Origin: Chamaelirium japonicum
Taxonomy: Eukaryota; Streptophyta; Magnoliopsida; Liliales; Melanthiaceae
Direction of reading: 5' to 3'
DNA length: 64,000 bases
Assembly: GCA_947650365.1 (NCBI GenBank)
Contig: OX393549.1
Coordinates: 29,417,209 to 29,481,208 of the forward strand
Translations under genes and position numbers: made by a program
Notes under the pieces: model-generated
What the model saw: the letters and a program-made list of their open reading frames with translations, nothing else
Databases searched by the model: none
What the model was told of the DNA's origin: nothing
Shown here: positions 47,591 to 58,639 of the stretch, in pieces
Position numbering within the stretch: position 1 is the stretch's first letter
Layout of the letters: every line of letters begins with the position of its first letter

Positions 47591-48105
47591 AACTTTAGAG
47601 TTGACCAGGCGGTAAAATCTGTATTTCGAAAAAGAGTGGGCAGTAATCAGGTGTCTACCTCATTTGCTTCTCAGAACGCATGTTGAGATTGAACGAAGGT
47701 GAGCATCTTAAGGAATCTCTTGCACATCAACAATATCATTGTGGATACGCCATGGTGGGAAAAACACATCGTCCAACAGGAGTTTTAAGAATCTAGAGTT
47801 GTCGCCCTCTAGGATTAACTTGTTAGTTTTGACTTCAATAAATAACATAATGCTTTCTGTCATAGCCGGGCTTCAGCTTCTAATGCTGAGCAAAATTTAA
47901 AAACTAGCCCCCGACAACAAAAAGTGTTTCCCACTTCATCTCTAATGATGGCTCCATAGGCCACCTGATCCACTCCCACAGCAGCATCCACGTTAAGCTT
48001 TAGGATTCCCCAAGAGGCTTTGACCACCATTTGGCAAAGAGAAATGCTATTCAACCCGAAGGTTTTTCCGATTTTGCTCAGTATGATTGATGCGACAACA
48101 TACAA
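47590..48105 (-). pseudogene. LINE-type RNase H (RVT_3) fragment
   Basis: The minus strand from 48105 reads WGILKLNVDAAVG, then YGAIIRDEVGN and SALEAEA, the N-terminal half of the RVT_3 RNase H domain with its first catalytic Asp and the Glu. Further left, broken by stops, pieces such as RIHNDIVDV and a degenerate C-terminal helix follow. No poly-A or target duplication was found. Confidence 0.75.
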
Positions 48106-48284
48106 TTAATGGTGTCTTTTTTTTTTGGTAAAAATACAATTAGTAGTGCTAAAGATTTAAATATCGCTAGTGAAGTTCAACCACCAGTTATAAGCTGCCA
48201 CATCAGTCATACTAAACGGAATTGAAAAAAATCTTATGGCTGAATAGCATTTCTCTCTAGCAAAACAAACAATTGCTACTATTT

Positions 48285-48287
<3 letters not shown>

Positions 48288-48316
<29 letters not shown>
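48288..48316. repeat. TA microsatellite
   Basis: About 14 perfect TA units followed by T/A-rich sequence. Confidence 0.85.
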
Positions 48317-48320
<4 letters not shown>

Positions 48321-48451
48321 ATTTTATTTTTATTTTTATTTTTTTTGCTGCAACAGCCCCCACCATAGAAGGCGCAGTCCCACTTTTACAGACGGGAACT
48401 GATATTTCAGACTTTTTTAAAAAAAAAGAGAACTGATATTTAGCTATCAAG

Positions 48452-48566
48452 TTTTCCATCTTGAACGGACCATCCTGACATGACACTTGATCACACCGTT
48501 CTTTTACCTGCCAATTGACGTCTGTGATCAGATGCCATGTCAGGTTGGCCCGATCAAGATGGAAAA
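48452..48566. repeat. Foldback element of about 115 bp
   Basis: The left arm, ttttccatcttg and on through ccatcctgacatg, is the near-perfect inverse complement of the right arm catgtcaggttggcccgatc and on through caagatggaaaa. The spacer is about 45 bp. No target duplication was resolved. Confidence 0.75.
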
Positions 48567-48631
48567 CGAGATGGCTGGATAACTTTTTCTTTAGCGACAA
48601 GTGGTGCTATTCAGCCATCTGCTTTTTCATC

Positions 48632-48775
48632 GGGATCGGGACATCCTGACATGAACCTGTTCACAGCCCACCATTTGCAAGCCAGTCCACTGTGCATCGT
48701 ACACCTGTCGCGGCTAGGTGCAGCAGACGGCTGTGATCACGTGCCACATCAGGATGGCCCGATCTGGATGGAAAG
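48632..48775. repeat. Second foldback element related to the preceding one
   Basis: Arms gatcgggacatcctgacatg and cacatcaggatggcccgatc are inverted repeats of each other and share sequence with the arms of the 48452-48566 element. The two are therefore copies of one family or parts of a larger duplicated unit. Confidence 0.7.
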
Positions 48776-49029
48776 TAGTATGGTTGAAAAGCATTCTCCT
48801 TTACAAAATGACTCCGCAAACCCTTCACATGTAGACTTATCAACGGATCTGACTTTGATCTAAATCCGATCCTTTACCTAAGCTATGGATGTGTTTTTTT
48901 GAATTTTTTTTTTGAGAAGCTGGTGAGAAGCCTTTTTAGATATCCCTTTTGACATGCAGTCTTGATCATCATTTCATTTAAGCTCCAGCCCTTGTGGACG
49001 AAAATACTCCTGCATTCACTTCTAATTTA

Positions 49030-49440
49030 GAAGTAAATGCCATCCCCCCTCCCCGCCCGACCAATCCGAACCCCACCCCCTCCTCCCCTGTCGCCGCCAA
49101 ACCTAACCGAACCCCCCCCCCCCCCGTCGCCACCGGACCTAACCAAACCCCCCTCCCTTCCCCCCCTGGCCAGACCTAATCTACAAGCCATAGGATGAAC
49201 CTAGACCTAGAAATCCAAACCTAAACCAACCCTAGCCGCTCGCACCCGCCACCTCCGCCTCCGCCTCTGTTGCTGGCAATCAGATTCGCCTCCGTCGCTG
49301 CTACCGCTCGCCTCCTCCGGCTCCGTCTTCGTCGCTCACCTCCGTCTCAGCCGCTGTCGCTCGTCTCCGCCTCCGTCTCTGTCTCTGCCGTTGTCATGGC
49401 TGATCGAGAGAGGAGAGGGGGTGAGGGTGGGTCTTGGGAA
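49030..49440. repeat. C-rich low-complexity region
   Basis: Long C runs (49110-49125 and nearby) are followed by ctccgcctcc and gtcgct-type words. ORFs here are compositional. No gene is supported. Confidence 0.55.
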
Positions 49441-50057
49441 TAAAAAAAGAGGAAATGATTTATCTCAATGTTGAGTTAGTTAGAGGGGCTGGAGCTCAAA
49501 TGAAATGTTTCAGTGGGTTTATCCAAATGTTGGGTTGGTTAGAGGAGTCTTATGCTAATTATCCCTCTCTTTTTTTTTTTGCAATTATGTTTTTTTGATC
49601 TGATATCTGATAATGGTCCAAATCTGAAAACTGTTTATTTAACAAATCGGATATGGATTTATACATCCATTAATAACCCGATTTGACAAACTATAATATA
49701 ATATATTCTATTCTATCAATTATTTTGTAACATTTGAGTCCCAATTTTAAAATCGAATGTTACTTTGTTTATTCAGCGCTCAACGGTATTACAATTGGCT
49801 GATGTACTTCTATCTACGATTCAAATTCTGATCCAAATACGATAAGATCCGTGCCTAAATGGATATGGATCATATTTTTGATCCAAGAATCCGATAACGG
49901 TCCTAATATGAAAAAACCATAATACGATCTGTTGACAGGTCCACACGCCACTTAGGTTCAAGTTTTAAATTTATAGTTCGCACGACTCGCACATGCTAAT
50001 ATGATGATCTATGTTTCTTATGCATGTCACATCACGTGCCCCTTTTGCTGGTTTAAG
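49441..50057. other. AT-rich intergenic region
   Basis: Contains a diffuse repeat with words such as gatccaaat, ccgataacggtcc and atatggat. Nothing else is recognised. Confidence 0.4.
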
Positions 50058-50333
50058 AGAAAATTTTTAGCACATTATATGTACGCTACAACCGTTATCC
50101 AGAATCTATCAGCACGCTCTAAATGCTGGGAGCCACTGCCTGTCTGCCCCCATGTGCTGGAGGGAAATTTTCAGCACATCCTGCGTACGCTACAACTACA
50201 GGGCCAACTGCAATTCAAAAGACATGGGTAGTCAGCCTCAGCACATAGGAGTAGTGGCCCCTCGCACTTAGAGTGTGTTGATAGGTTCCCGGTAACGGTT
50301 GTAGCGTACGCAGGATGTGCTGAAAATTTTCCC
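50058..50333. repeat. Three-armed foldback element upstream of the At1g65710-like gene
   Basis: A 40-bp arm (agcacat, then tgtacgctacaacc and gttatcc; 50058-50100) recurs in direct orientation at about 50160-50200 (ttttcagcacatcctgcgta and on) and in inverted orientation at 50293-50333 (cggttgtagcgtacgcagga and on). The outer arms can form a stem over about 270 bp. Confidence 0.75.
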
Positions 50334-50681
50334 CACTCTCTCTCTTCTGAATCATACCGTACGCAAGACAGGTTCAGGAAACGGCAGGGTGATGTGAAAA
50401 TGTGAAAAAACAACCGTTATCCAGTGCCCCGATGAGGGACTACATTTCTGCCCATATGAATATAGCCGTTACAAAACATTCAAATTTTTAAAAAATAAAA
50501 TAATAGGGAACAAAAGTAGAGAACAGTGAATCCCAATTCACCCGACCACACAAAAATCCCGCCCACCCTCGGGAGTTTGAATTTCATTTCATCTCTGTCC
50601 TCCCATTACCTTCCCCCATTTCAAAAGGATCAGGTGGTCCAAGAAACCCCACCCACATCACTGCACATTGAAAGCAGTAGA

Positions 50682-50683
<2 letters not shown>

Positions 50684-50724
<41 letters not shown>
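50684..50724. repeat. CT microsatellite in the 5' leader of the next gene
   Basis: About 20 uninterrupted CT units lie 22 bp upstream of the start codon at 50746. CT-rich leaders are common in plant 5' UTRs. Confidence 0.9.
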
Positions 50725-50725
<1 letters not shown>

Positions 50726-50745
50726 GAATCCTCTTTCTCTCTCTC

Positions 50746-52704
50746 ATGGGCATCTGTTTCAGCAAGAAGAAAGAACCTTCACCACCATCAAGCCCCATCC
50801 CAAATGACCCTCAAAAGGAGGTGACGAAGAATGAAAGGGAGGCGGCGGCATCCCGACCAGTAGCAACTGAAGCCGCGGAGCAGTCGTCTGTGTCGGTGTC
50901 TGTCTCCACCCATGACAAGATGAACGCCGTACCCACGGCGGCGGAGAAGGACAAGACAGAGGAAGAGGAGCTCCCCGAGAAGACGAGCCAACCAGACGAG
51001 GACAGAAGTGGCGGCGGAGGAGCGGTGGCGGCGGTGGAGGAGCTCCGGCCAGCCCCCATGAGGTCGTCGAGCTGCACCAGGGAGGAGCTCGACGCAATCC
51101 TGATACAGTGCGGCCACCTCAGCCGCAGCGCCTCTGGGAATGGCTCCAATGCGGCCGGCAGTGGCGGGCACCATCGGAGGTACTCGGGCTCCAAGCGGAG
51201 CTACGACTTCGACAACGAGAAGGGGAGGGAGGGCGACGAGGAGTGGGATAAGCCTGCATTCCGGCCTTCACCCCACCGGAGGACCCCCACCAGGGAGAGG
51301 GGTGGCGGCGGGGAGAGCAAGCGGTCCGGGAGCAGAGAAAGAGGGAGCGGCGGAGGGAGGAGAGTGAGCCGATCCCCGGGGAGGAGATCGGACGGCCCAC
51401 CTTCCTCCAGCTCCGCCGGCGATAAATCCAAGCATCCAGGGAAGATGGTGTCGGTCCCGGCCATTACCGAAGCCGTCGTGGTGAGTACGAAGAGGGCCTC
51501 ATCCCCTGCAGTTACCAACAAGAGAGGCGGCGAGGTGGGAGGAGCAAGAAGCTCATCCCCACGGTCCCGGTCACCTGCAAACAGCACTAAGACCTCCAAT
51601 CAGAACACCCTCAATCACAACTCTCAGCCCCGATCCATCGGCCGGAGCTCACCGAGGACGGCCGAGCACTCGCCCCATAGAAGGAACCCCTTGGCCGAAA
51701 TCGACCAGAACACCCTCAGATCAGAACAGCAGCACAAGGGCAACAAGAAGATGCAGACGAGCAGAGATGGGGAGGAGGAAGGGGTGAGGGAGCCCAGCCA
51801 ATCACACACCAGGGTGAGGCACACACAACTCTCCATCTCTGTAGTTTTCCTTTGATCTTGTTTTGGGTTTTTTTACATCTACTGATAGCTGCTGATTCTT
51901 GGGTCACTGCAGGGAGCAATCGAAAACAACTCTCGAATTTCAAACTCAGATTCTCGAATTTCAAATGGGGTTAAGGGAAACCAGGTCACCGGCAACTGCG
52001 CCGGCGAGCAGCCGATAAGCTGCTGCAGAGTCAAGGAGCCGCAACCGGAGTCGGAGACAATGGAAGAAGCTGAAGAGGTGAAAGGGGTTAATCCAAAGCC
52101 TATTGGGGTTCCATTCACAAGAGCTGGGGTGGAAAGTCTCAACCCAAGATCCATAACAAGCACCAGATCTTCAAGGAGAGCTTCCAGAGATCTGGATCAT
52201 AATCTTGGCTTGAACCCAGAAACCGTTCTTGATCCCCCCTCTTACAACTCCATACTGCTCGAAGATATCCAGAATTACCACCAGCAGAGCAACACTGAGC
52301 CCTCTCTCCCAGCTTGCCTCTCCAAGGTCAGCTCCATCCTCGAAGCGGTGGCTGATCTCAGCTCCTTTTCGGAAAGCCAGGGCTATGAGGCGGAGGGATC
52401 GAACAACAACAATAACCGGCGATTCGGAAGGAGGGGTTCGGTGCGGAGGGAGGCATTTGCGGAGTCTCAGATGGTTCCGAAGGGTGATCTGATGGAGCCG
52501 AGCCTCCACAAATACGTCACGATTAGGGGTACAAGAGGGGGGGAGACGGAGCCGCAAGAATCCGCAGGGAGCAATAGCTTCGTCGGCGGGCAACCCTGGG
52601 ACTCTCCATGGGAGCCCAATTCAGTTGGATCGAGCGATCGGTATTGGACTTCGCAGTCTCTCAACAGCGAGGAGGTAGTAGCACCAGTGAATCTGATGAT
52701 CTAG
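50746..52704 (+). CDS. At1g65710-like protein of unknown function, predicted N-myristoylated, 2 exons
   Basis: Exons are 50746-51813 and 51913-52704 (intron of 99 bp, GTGAGG...CTGCAG, frame kept), giving 619 residues. The start MGICFSKKK is a strong N-myristoylation context (Gly2) with Cys4 for palmitoylation and a basic patch, so attachment to the plasma membrane is likely. The most conserved block is MRSSSCTREELDAILIQCGH (residues 105-124) followed by LSRSAS and a YSGSKRSYDFD segment, which identifies the plant-specific family of Arabidopsis At1g65710. The rest is Ser/Arg/Gly-rich and low in complexity (RERGGGGESKRSG, RSSSPRSRSPA), with many possible phosphorylation sites. The C-terminal exon has NPRSITSTRSSRRASRDL and SVSSILEAVADLSSF-like helical parts. 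The molecular role is not known to me. The start at 50746 is chosen because an upstream in-frame ATG at 50668 would only add translated CT repeat and bury the myristoylation site. Confidence 0.88.
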
Positions 52705-53990
52705 CCGCAACAGCTCGTATGACATCCAGCTCCTACCCTGGTTGAGCAACCTCAATTCTCTTGCAATTAGGTCATCATCTAATTCTCGAGACGATAAGGA
52801 TAGTATCTTGTACCTGAACCGATGGCTCATATTTTCTAAGTAATAACTCTCTCTGGAGTCAGGAGTGTTGCTTAAGATACTTTGGGCTTTCTTACCACTT
52901 TTGGCTAGCAGATATGTACCACATCTGTCATTCACAGGTGTTTTATGTTATGTTGGTTTCAATGCACAGGTTTGGGTCTGCCAACCCTCTCTATCCCAGG
53001 GATGCCACCTTCTCTTAAAAAAAAAAAAACAGAATTTTTTTAAAAATAAAATATAATAATTAATATTATAATAACAGGAATAAAAAATTTTAATTTATAA
53101 AAATGCTAATTTTGAATTACGCTATCTATGATGGCGTAAAGCTTCAGATAGTAATGGGATCTTATCGCAGTGGAAAAGGATCATGGCTCCCTGAACAAAT
53201 TAACGATCTAATGGAAATCCCGGTGCAACACGCTATTACAAAAGTTACGGGCATTGTCGCAACTTTCCGAGTTGATGAACCCGAAGAGCAGGGGTTGTTC
53301 CCCATCACTTTTTATGGCTTCGACAACTCCTTACCCTAAGTGTGTTAGTACAAGACATAATGATCTCAACTGTGTGTTGATAATCAGGAATCATGCTGTG
53401 AATTATGGTCATTCGGGGTGGATTAGTCGGAGGTTTAATGACCATACAGTGATAATCAAGGAACCGTTATGGTTGACAATAATTATATGTTCATAACTAT
53501 GTCAAAAAACGGATCATAGAAATCAAATATGTCTGATAATTGACAACATTGTCATTGTCAAATATGTATTCTTTTTTAAATGCTCTTGCTGAGTCAGTTA
53601 GATTTTCTAAGTGACTCAGGTAATTACCAAAAACAAAAAGTGACTAAGGGTTTATGTATCTCTTGTATGCTAAACTCAGGTATTCACATTTGTGAGCGTG
53701 GAGTAGGAGCGAGAGAGTAGTGCTGAAGTTGGATTAGTGTTGTACTCTGAAGACTAGAGCAGTCGTGTAGTTCAGTGAGCTAGAGTAAGAGCGAAAGTTG
53801 GAGCAGTCGTCAGTCATAGGGAAGTCAAGAGTTGTAAACATCGTAATAGTGGTATACGGAAATCCTATACATTATGTAATCATTGTAAAGAGGTGAACCT
53901 TAGAAGTTGTAATAAAATTGTGACCTTTTAGTGGGAATGGTCTGATGTGAATGGTACTGGTTGTTCTCCTTAATATAATAATATAACTCT
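52705..53990. other. 3' flank of the At1g65710-like gene and intergenic region
   Basis: The first 300 bp are probably 3' UTR. The ORF at 53103-53339 (78 codons, with HAITKVTGIVATFRVDEP) and an overlapping one to 53496 do not match a family I recognise and may be part of an old repeat. Nothing else is supported. Confidence 0.35.
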
Positions 53991-54116
53991 GTGTGGGGGG
54001 CCTGAGGGCCAGATGAATGGATGTGAGATAGTCACCTACTTGACCTGGTGCGTGCTCCTGGTGGAGCATTATTACTAGGAAATATGAAGCAGGGTTTCTT
54101 TCCTTAATAGTGGTAC

Positions 54117-54488
<372 letters not shown>

Positions 54489-55613
54489 TATCCTCTCCCT
54501 TAAAATGTGGATCGACCAAATGGGGGAGGGGGGTTTTTGGAGAGAGGAGGGCCAAATCCCAAGCCCCCTAGGGTTCGGCCAAACCCCCTATAAAAAGGGG
54601 GGAGGGGGTTCGAGCATGAATTGTTGATGGTAGTCGAACCTCCCCTCTCCTCTATTTTTCTCTCATCTCTTCCTCTCCTCTAGGGTTTGGTTTTTGCTTT
54701 TCTTCCTCGAGTTCGTGCTAGGAGGGGCCTTGCTACTTGGAAGCACTTAAGATCCATTGGTGAGCTTTCATGTAGCATGAGAGATCGGGTGAACAAGAAA
54801 GTTGCTTCTCCCTTGCTTTTCCTTCTTCTGCGAGGATTCCCTTCTATGTCCATCGACAAAGAAAAAAATCCTACACGATTAAAAGATCTGCACCAAGGTA
54901 TAAAAATCTAACATGTAGATCTAGCATAAATCATGAATATGCATGCATGCTAGTTTATTTGTATCACTAGATTGTCGTTAGGGTGTTCAATTCACATGCT
55001 AAATTCATGTACGCACATGCATATAAGTTTGAGAAAATATATTTAATAAAACGCACACCACTTATGATCTTCGTATCGATAAATTTCTTCTGTTGTGCAC
55101 CTCTGATGATGAATTATTTCCAACAATTGATATCATAGCTACGTTAATGGTGAGTGTTTCATGTTTTTATGAAACCATCATCTGCACGCATGATAAACAT
55201 GTGCCATCATCGGAGTTCAATGTGTAGATCATGCATATTAGATATATTGGATGTTCTATGAATTGTTCTTGTAGGCCGCCGCTTGCTAAAAAAAGATTAA
55301 ATCTAGATATGGGATTGCCTGCCTCCATAGGGTGGCCCTCGGTTTGTGTGATTATCTGGATGGTTGTCTCTCTTGTGTGGATTGGTTTTTAGGTCTTCTG
55401 AGAGAAGTGCGTGGAGGTTGCCAACGGCTTGATTTTTTCCGGTCCTGTTTTGTTTTGTTCTTTTCCTTTCTAGAAGACTATGTACGAACAAGAAATTGAT
55501 CGGAGCATACTAGAGTTTTCGGTTATAGGTTGAAAAGAGAAGGACAAGAAAAAATTAAAGATCCATTATCAAGAGAACGAGCGAAATCCTGAAGAACAAT
55601 GACTGGCGGAAGT
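54489..55613 (+). mobile_element. Degenerate relative of the copia LTR plus leader, truncated
   Basis: The sequence aligns in order with the 3' part of the copia LTR at 31418-33747 and its leader. Shared blocks are a TATA box (cctataaaaag, about 54587), gatcgggtgaac, catcgacaaagaa, taacatgtagatcta, gtcgttaggg, aaaacgcacacc and the LTR end tatttccaaca at 55125. A decayed PBS (tgatatcatagc, 55128-55139) follows. The leader then matches 33760-34230 (gtttcatgttttt-atgaaac, atcatgcata, gttctatgaat-ttcttg). It breaks off at 55613 where the next LTR element is inserted. Confidence 0.85.
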
Positions 55614-56228
55614 TGTGGGGGGAAATTTCCGAGCCGCCTTGATCGGGAACCCCACCCCACAGCCTTGATTGAATGTGGACGATTTGTAGAGTTAGAGAGA
55701 TGGGAGAATAGATAGAGAGAGTAAGCAATGATGACACAAGGATTGGTGACGGAGTTCGGCCTTACGACCTACGTCTCCGGGCGAGAGGTGCCACCTGATC
55801 TTCACTATAATTCAAGTCAATAAGGGGTGAGCGTTCTCTTGACAGGCCAAGAGAAGCTTCGTACAGTCGGGTTGCACGGAGCAACTAGAAGAGAATAAGA
55901 AGGGGAGAATTGAGCTCTAGCACTTGCTCTGGGATCCTCCTCCTCTGATTGAATGACCAACCCCCTTCCTGGATGCCTTGGGGGTCCTTTTGTAGCGTAG
56001 GCACATGCCCGATATGGCGGTGATGACGTGGCGATGATGACGTGGCACTGGTTCTGGGCCTCCTTGCTGGGCCCTTATTGGGCCGTTGTTCGGGCCCAAT
56101 AAGGGGTAGGGCTTGATCTGCGAGCCTCGTAGAGTGGGCCCATGTGAGCCCAGGCGGGCTTACCCATTTGGGCCGTTGTGCGGGCCCATGCTGCTCTGAT
56201 CTGGTCCGGTACAATTTTTGCACCCACA
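55614..56228 (-). repeat. 3' LTR of the non-autonomous element (615 bp)
   Basis: On the minus strand it starts TGTGGGTGCAAAAATTG (56228) and ends CCCCACA (55614), with TG...CA termini. It contains repeated gatgacgtggc motifs and ggcccaataagg-type words. Confidence 0.95.
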
Positions 56229-56245
56229 GTTACCCCCTCCCAGTC
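56229..56245 (-). promoter_or_regulatory. Polypurine tract of the non-autonomous element
   Basis: The minus strand reads gggagggggtaac directly before the 3' LTR. This position and composition are those of the plus-strand primer of LTR elements. Confidence 0.8.
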
Positions 56246-56369
56246 GGGTCAGGACCCCCTGGGTCGGCTGGGATTCCAAGGTGCAAACGCTTTAGGATCC
56301 TGGCGCGGTCGGCGAGGGTTGTCGGTGCCGCGGTTCGTATTAGCAGAGCCTTCTTCCGCCGATGCCGAG

Positions 56370-56680
56370 ACCCCTTTTGGCGCGAGCCAGAAAGTCTCGG
56401 TTTTGCGAGGGGGTGTTTCTGAAAAAACAGTGCGTTTTCCGATCGAGTGGATACCGAGAGGGTACCGAGTGCATACCGAGTGGGTACCGAGAGCATACCG
56501 AGTGGTTACCGAGACCCTTTTGGTGCAAGCCAAAAAGTCTCGGTTTTGCATGGGGGTGTTTCCGAAAAGGCAGTGCGTTTTTCGACCGAGTGGATACCGA
56601 GAGGGTACCGAGTGCATACCGAGTGGTTACCGAGAGCATACCGAGTGGTTACCGAGAGGGTACCGAGACCCGTTTGGTGA
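56370..56680. repeat. 11-bp minisatellite (taccgagnnnn) within a 146-bp duplication
   Basis: The 11-bp unit taccgag plus four variable bases is repeated five to six times at 56453-56514 and again at 56599-56670. Each run is preceded by the same block with agtctcggttttgc and a stretch ending in gtgcgtttt, so the whole 146-bp segment is duplicated. Confidence 0.85.
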
Positions 56681-56704
56681 GGGAATATCTTTTCTCTTTA
56701 TTCC

Positions 56705-57010
56705 TTCTTTGGCTTTGACTCGGATGAGAGCAAACGTCGCTCTCTCTCTCTTTCCTTCTTTGTTTCTCATTCACGTGAGATTACATTACCCCGCTTTCTC
56801 TTTCCTTTCCCACTCTCTCTTTCCTCTTTGGCTTTGACCCGCATGTGAGAGCAGACGTCTTTTTTCATTTCTCTCTCTCTCTCCTTCCATCTTTGTTTCT
56901 CATTCACGTGAGATTACATTACCCCGCTCTCTCTTTCCTTTCCCACTCTCTCTTTCCTCTTTGGCTTTGACCCGCATGTGAGAGCAGACGTCTTTTTTCT
57001 CTCTCTCTCC
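56705..57010. repeat. Tandem duplication of about 130 bp, pyrimidine-rich
   Basis: A unit with tttctcattcacgtgagatt, acattaccccgct and tttggctttgacccgcatgt is present twice in full (from about 56760 and 56890), with a partial copy before it. Confidence 0.85.
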
Positions 57011-57414
57011 TTCCATTCTTTGGCAATGAGAGAGCAGCCGTCCCTCTTCTCTCTCTCTTCCCTTCTCTGTCTTTCTTTCCTTCTCTGTGTTCGGTGAGAG
57101 GGCAGCAGCGTGAGGGGGAGACCTACGCGAGAGAGCGGGTGCGAGAGAGATGGCCGGCGGTGGCTGGGCGTGCATGGGGTCAGCGCGGGCGGCAGGTGGA
57201 GCGTGCGCGAGGCGCAGGCAAGGTGGGCGGCGAGGGCAACTCGACGCGAAGGCTTGACCCCGGGCGCGGGTTGCCGGCGTTGGCCAGGCGTGGTGCTGGG
57301 GCAGCGAGGTCCGGCGTGCGGGACGGTCGGGCTGGGCTTCAAGAAAAAGAGAGCAGCAGCGGCAGCAGGCGATCTCCCTCTCTCTTCTTCTGTGCGACGA
57401 GGGATCAGACCTCT

Positions 57415-57651
57415 CCCAACGCCGCTGTCGACGATGGAGATCGTGCTCGTGGCCTTGTCGGGGATGATGTGGATGAAGAGCTCCGGCTGGGCGTCCAGCT
57501 TGCTCTTGTCCGTCAGGCTCTTGAATCGTAACTTGTCCAGCGCATCGGAGGCGTTGCTGATGAGCTCGCGAAGGAAGATCTCCTTGTTGGAGTAGAAGGC
57601 GTTGAAGATGAGGCTCAGCAGCTGGTTGATCTCCGCCTGGATGATGAAGAG
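57415..57651 (-). pseudogene. Captured HSP90 N-terminal ATPase-domain fragment
   Basis: Read on the minus strand from 57651, one open frame of 79 codons matches cytosolic-type HSP90: [20 protein letters not shown], then [19 protein letters not shown], then [18 protein letters not shown], ending [10 protein letters not shown] at 57415. It includes the catalytic Glu and the nucleotide-contacting Asn of the [12 protein letters not shown] helix and the Asp of DSGVG. There is no start codon, and sequence outside these limits is unrelated. No stops or frameshifts are present, so capture is recent relative to decay. It lies in the sense orientation of the retroelement. Not a functional chaperone. 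Confidence 0.93.
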
Positions 57652-58182
57652 CTCTGCGTCATCAAGCTCTTCAGCCGCAAGCGCGCCGAGTCCTGGGCCT
57701 CAGTCCGTGACGAGGTGGACGTCACCGTCCGTGCCGCCGCCGCCTCCGCGGCCGGATCCCCGGTCGACATCGGCCTGCTGGTCTTCAACCTCACCATGAA
57801 CATCACCTTCCGGGCGGCCTTCGGGTCGCGGAACCGCGAGGAGCAAGACGAGTTCATCGCCATCCTGCAGGAGTTCTCGAAGCTGTTCGGCGCGTTCAAC
57901 ATCGGCGACTTCATCCCGTGGCTCAAGTGGTTCGACCCGCAGGGCATCAACAAGCGGCTAAACAAGGCCCGCGGGTCACTGGACCGCTTCATCGACACAC
58001 TCACCGACGTGCACATCTTGAACCCGAAGGAATCCGACGCCCCGAACGCCGACATGGTCGACAAAATGATCGCCTTCCTTGCGGAGCCAAACCGGAGCGG
58101 AGGGGCGGCCGCCGCTGCCGCCGTCGATGATCTCCAGATGAGCCTCAGGCTGTCTAGGAATAACATCAAGTCCATTATCATA
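57652..58182 (+). pseudogene. Captured CYP84 (ferulate/coniferaldehyde 5-hydroxylase) exon fragment
   Basis: One open plus-strand frame of 177 codons matches the middle of CYP84A, the P450 that 5-hydroxylates coniferaldehyde in syringyl lignin synthesis. Blocks are [60 protein letters not shown], then DFIPWLKWFDPQGINKRL and DDLQMSLRLSRNNIKSIII. It ends at 58182 exactly before the oxygen-binding I-helix, where A-type P450s have their conserved intron, and the next bases are GTACGATCG, a possible 5' splice site. This suggests capture from genomic DNA. Heme-binding and I-helix regions are absent. GC content at third codon positions is very high, unlike the surrounding arrays. Confidence 0.92.
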
Positions 58183-58630
58183 GTACGATCGTCTCGCCCT
58201 TTGGGTTTGGGTTGAGGTTGCAACGGGTTGAGCTGTGCTGCTGTGAGAAGGTTGCGCAGAGAGAGGCGTGCGGCTCAGGTGGAGGTCGTGGTAGCGGCGT
58301 GCGGCTCCGGACGCGGACGGAGGCGGTGGTCAGCGGCTTCGGGCGCGGGTTCTGGCCGGGTTGGAGGTGGGCACGGGTGCTGGCCATGCGGGTTGCACCC
58401 CCGCGCCTTCTTTTCCTTTCTTTGCATTCACCCTTGGTGAGAGGAAGAGCAGGCGAGAGAGAGCCCACGGTGAGAGAGAGACCTCGGTGGGAGAGAGGGT
58501 TCGAATGAGAGAGCGCGTGGGGGAAGAGTCAGCTTCCTCGTCCCTCCCTTTACTTCATGTCTCGGGCCGCGCCACGTGCTGAGGACGCACGCTGGAGGGG
58601 GGGGTCGCTTTGTTCGTCTGACCCTCTCGA
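58183..58630. other. GC-rich non-coding interior of the retroelement
   Basis: Possibly the start of the CYP84 intron, followed by GA-rich sequence (gagagagagacctcgg-type words). No protein similarity is seen. Confidence 0.4.
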
Positions 58631-58639
58631 GGTTGCGTC

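Noticed and set aside
50759..51599. Several ORFs over 110 codons opposite the At1g65710-like exon 1
   Set aside because: Shadow frames in Ser/Arg/Gly-rich coding DNA; the plus frame has the conserved family block and proper splice sites.
57652..58182. A functional P450 gene
   Set aside because: Only the middle of the first exon is present; the I-helix, heme-binding Cys region and N-terminal anchor are all absent, and it lies inside an LTR element.
57615..58223. 202-codon minus-strand ORF over the CYP84 fragment
   Set aside because: Shadow of the plus-strand P450 frame; no similarity of its own. The real minus-strand content is the HSP90 piece at 57415-57651 in another frame.
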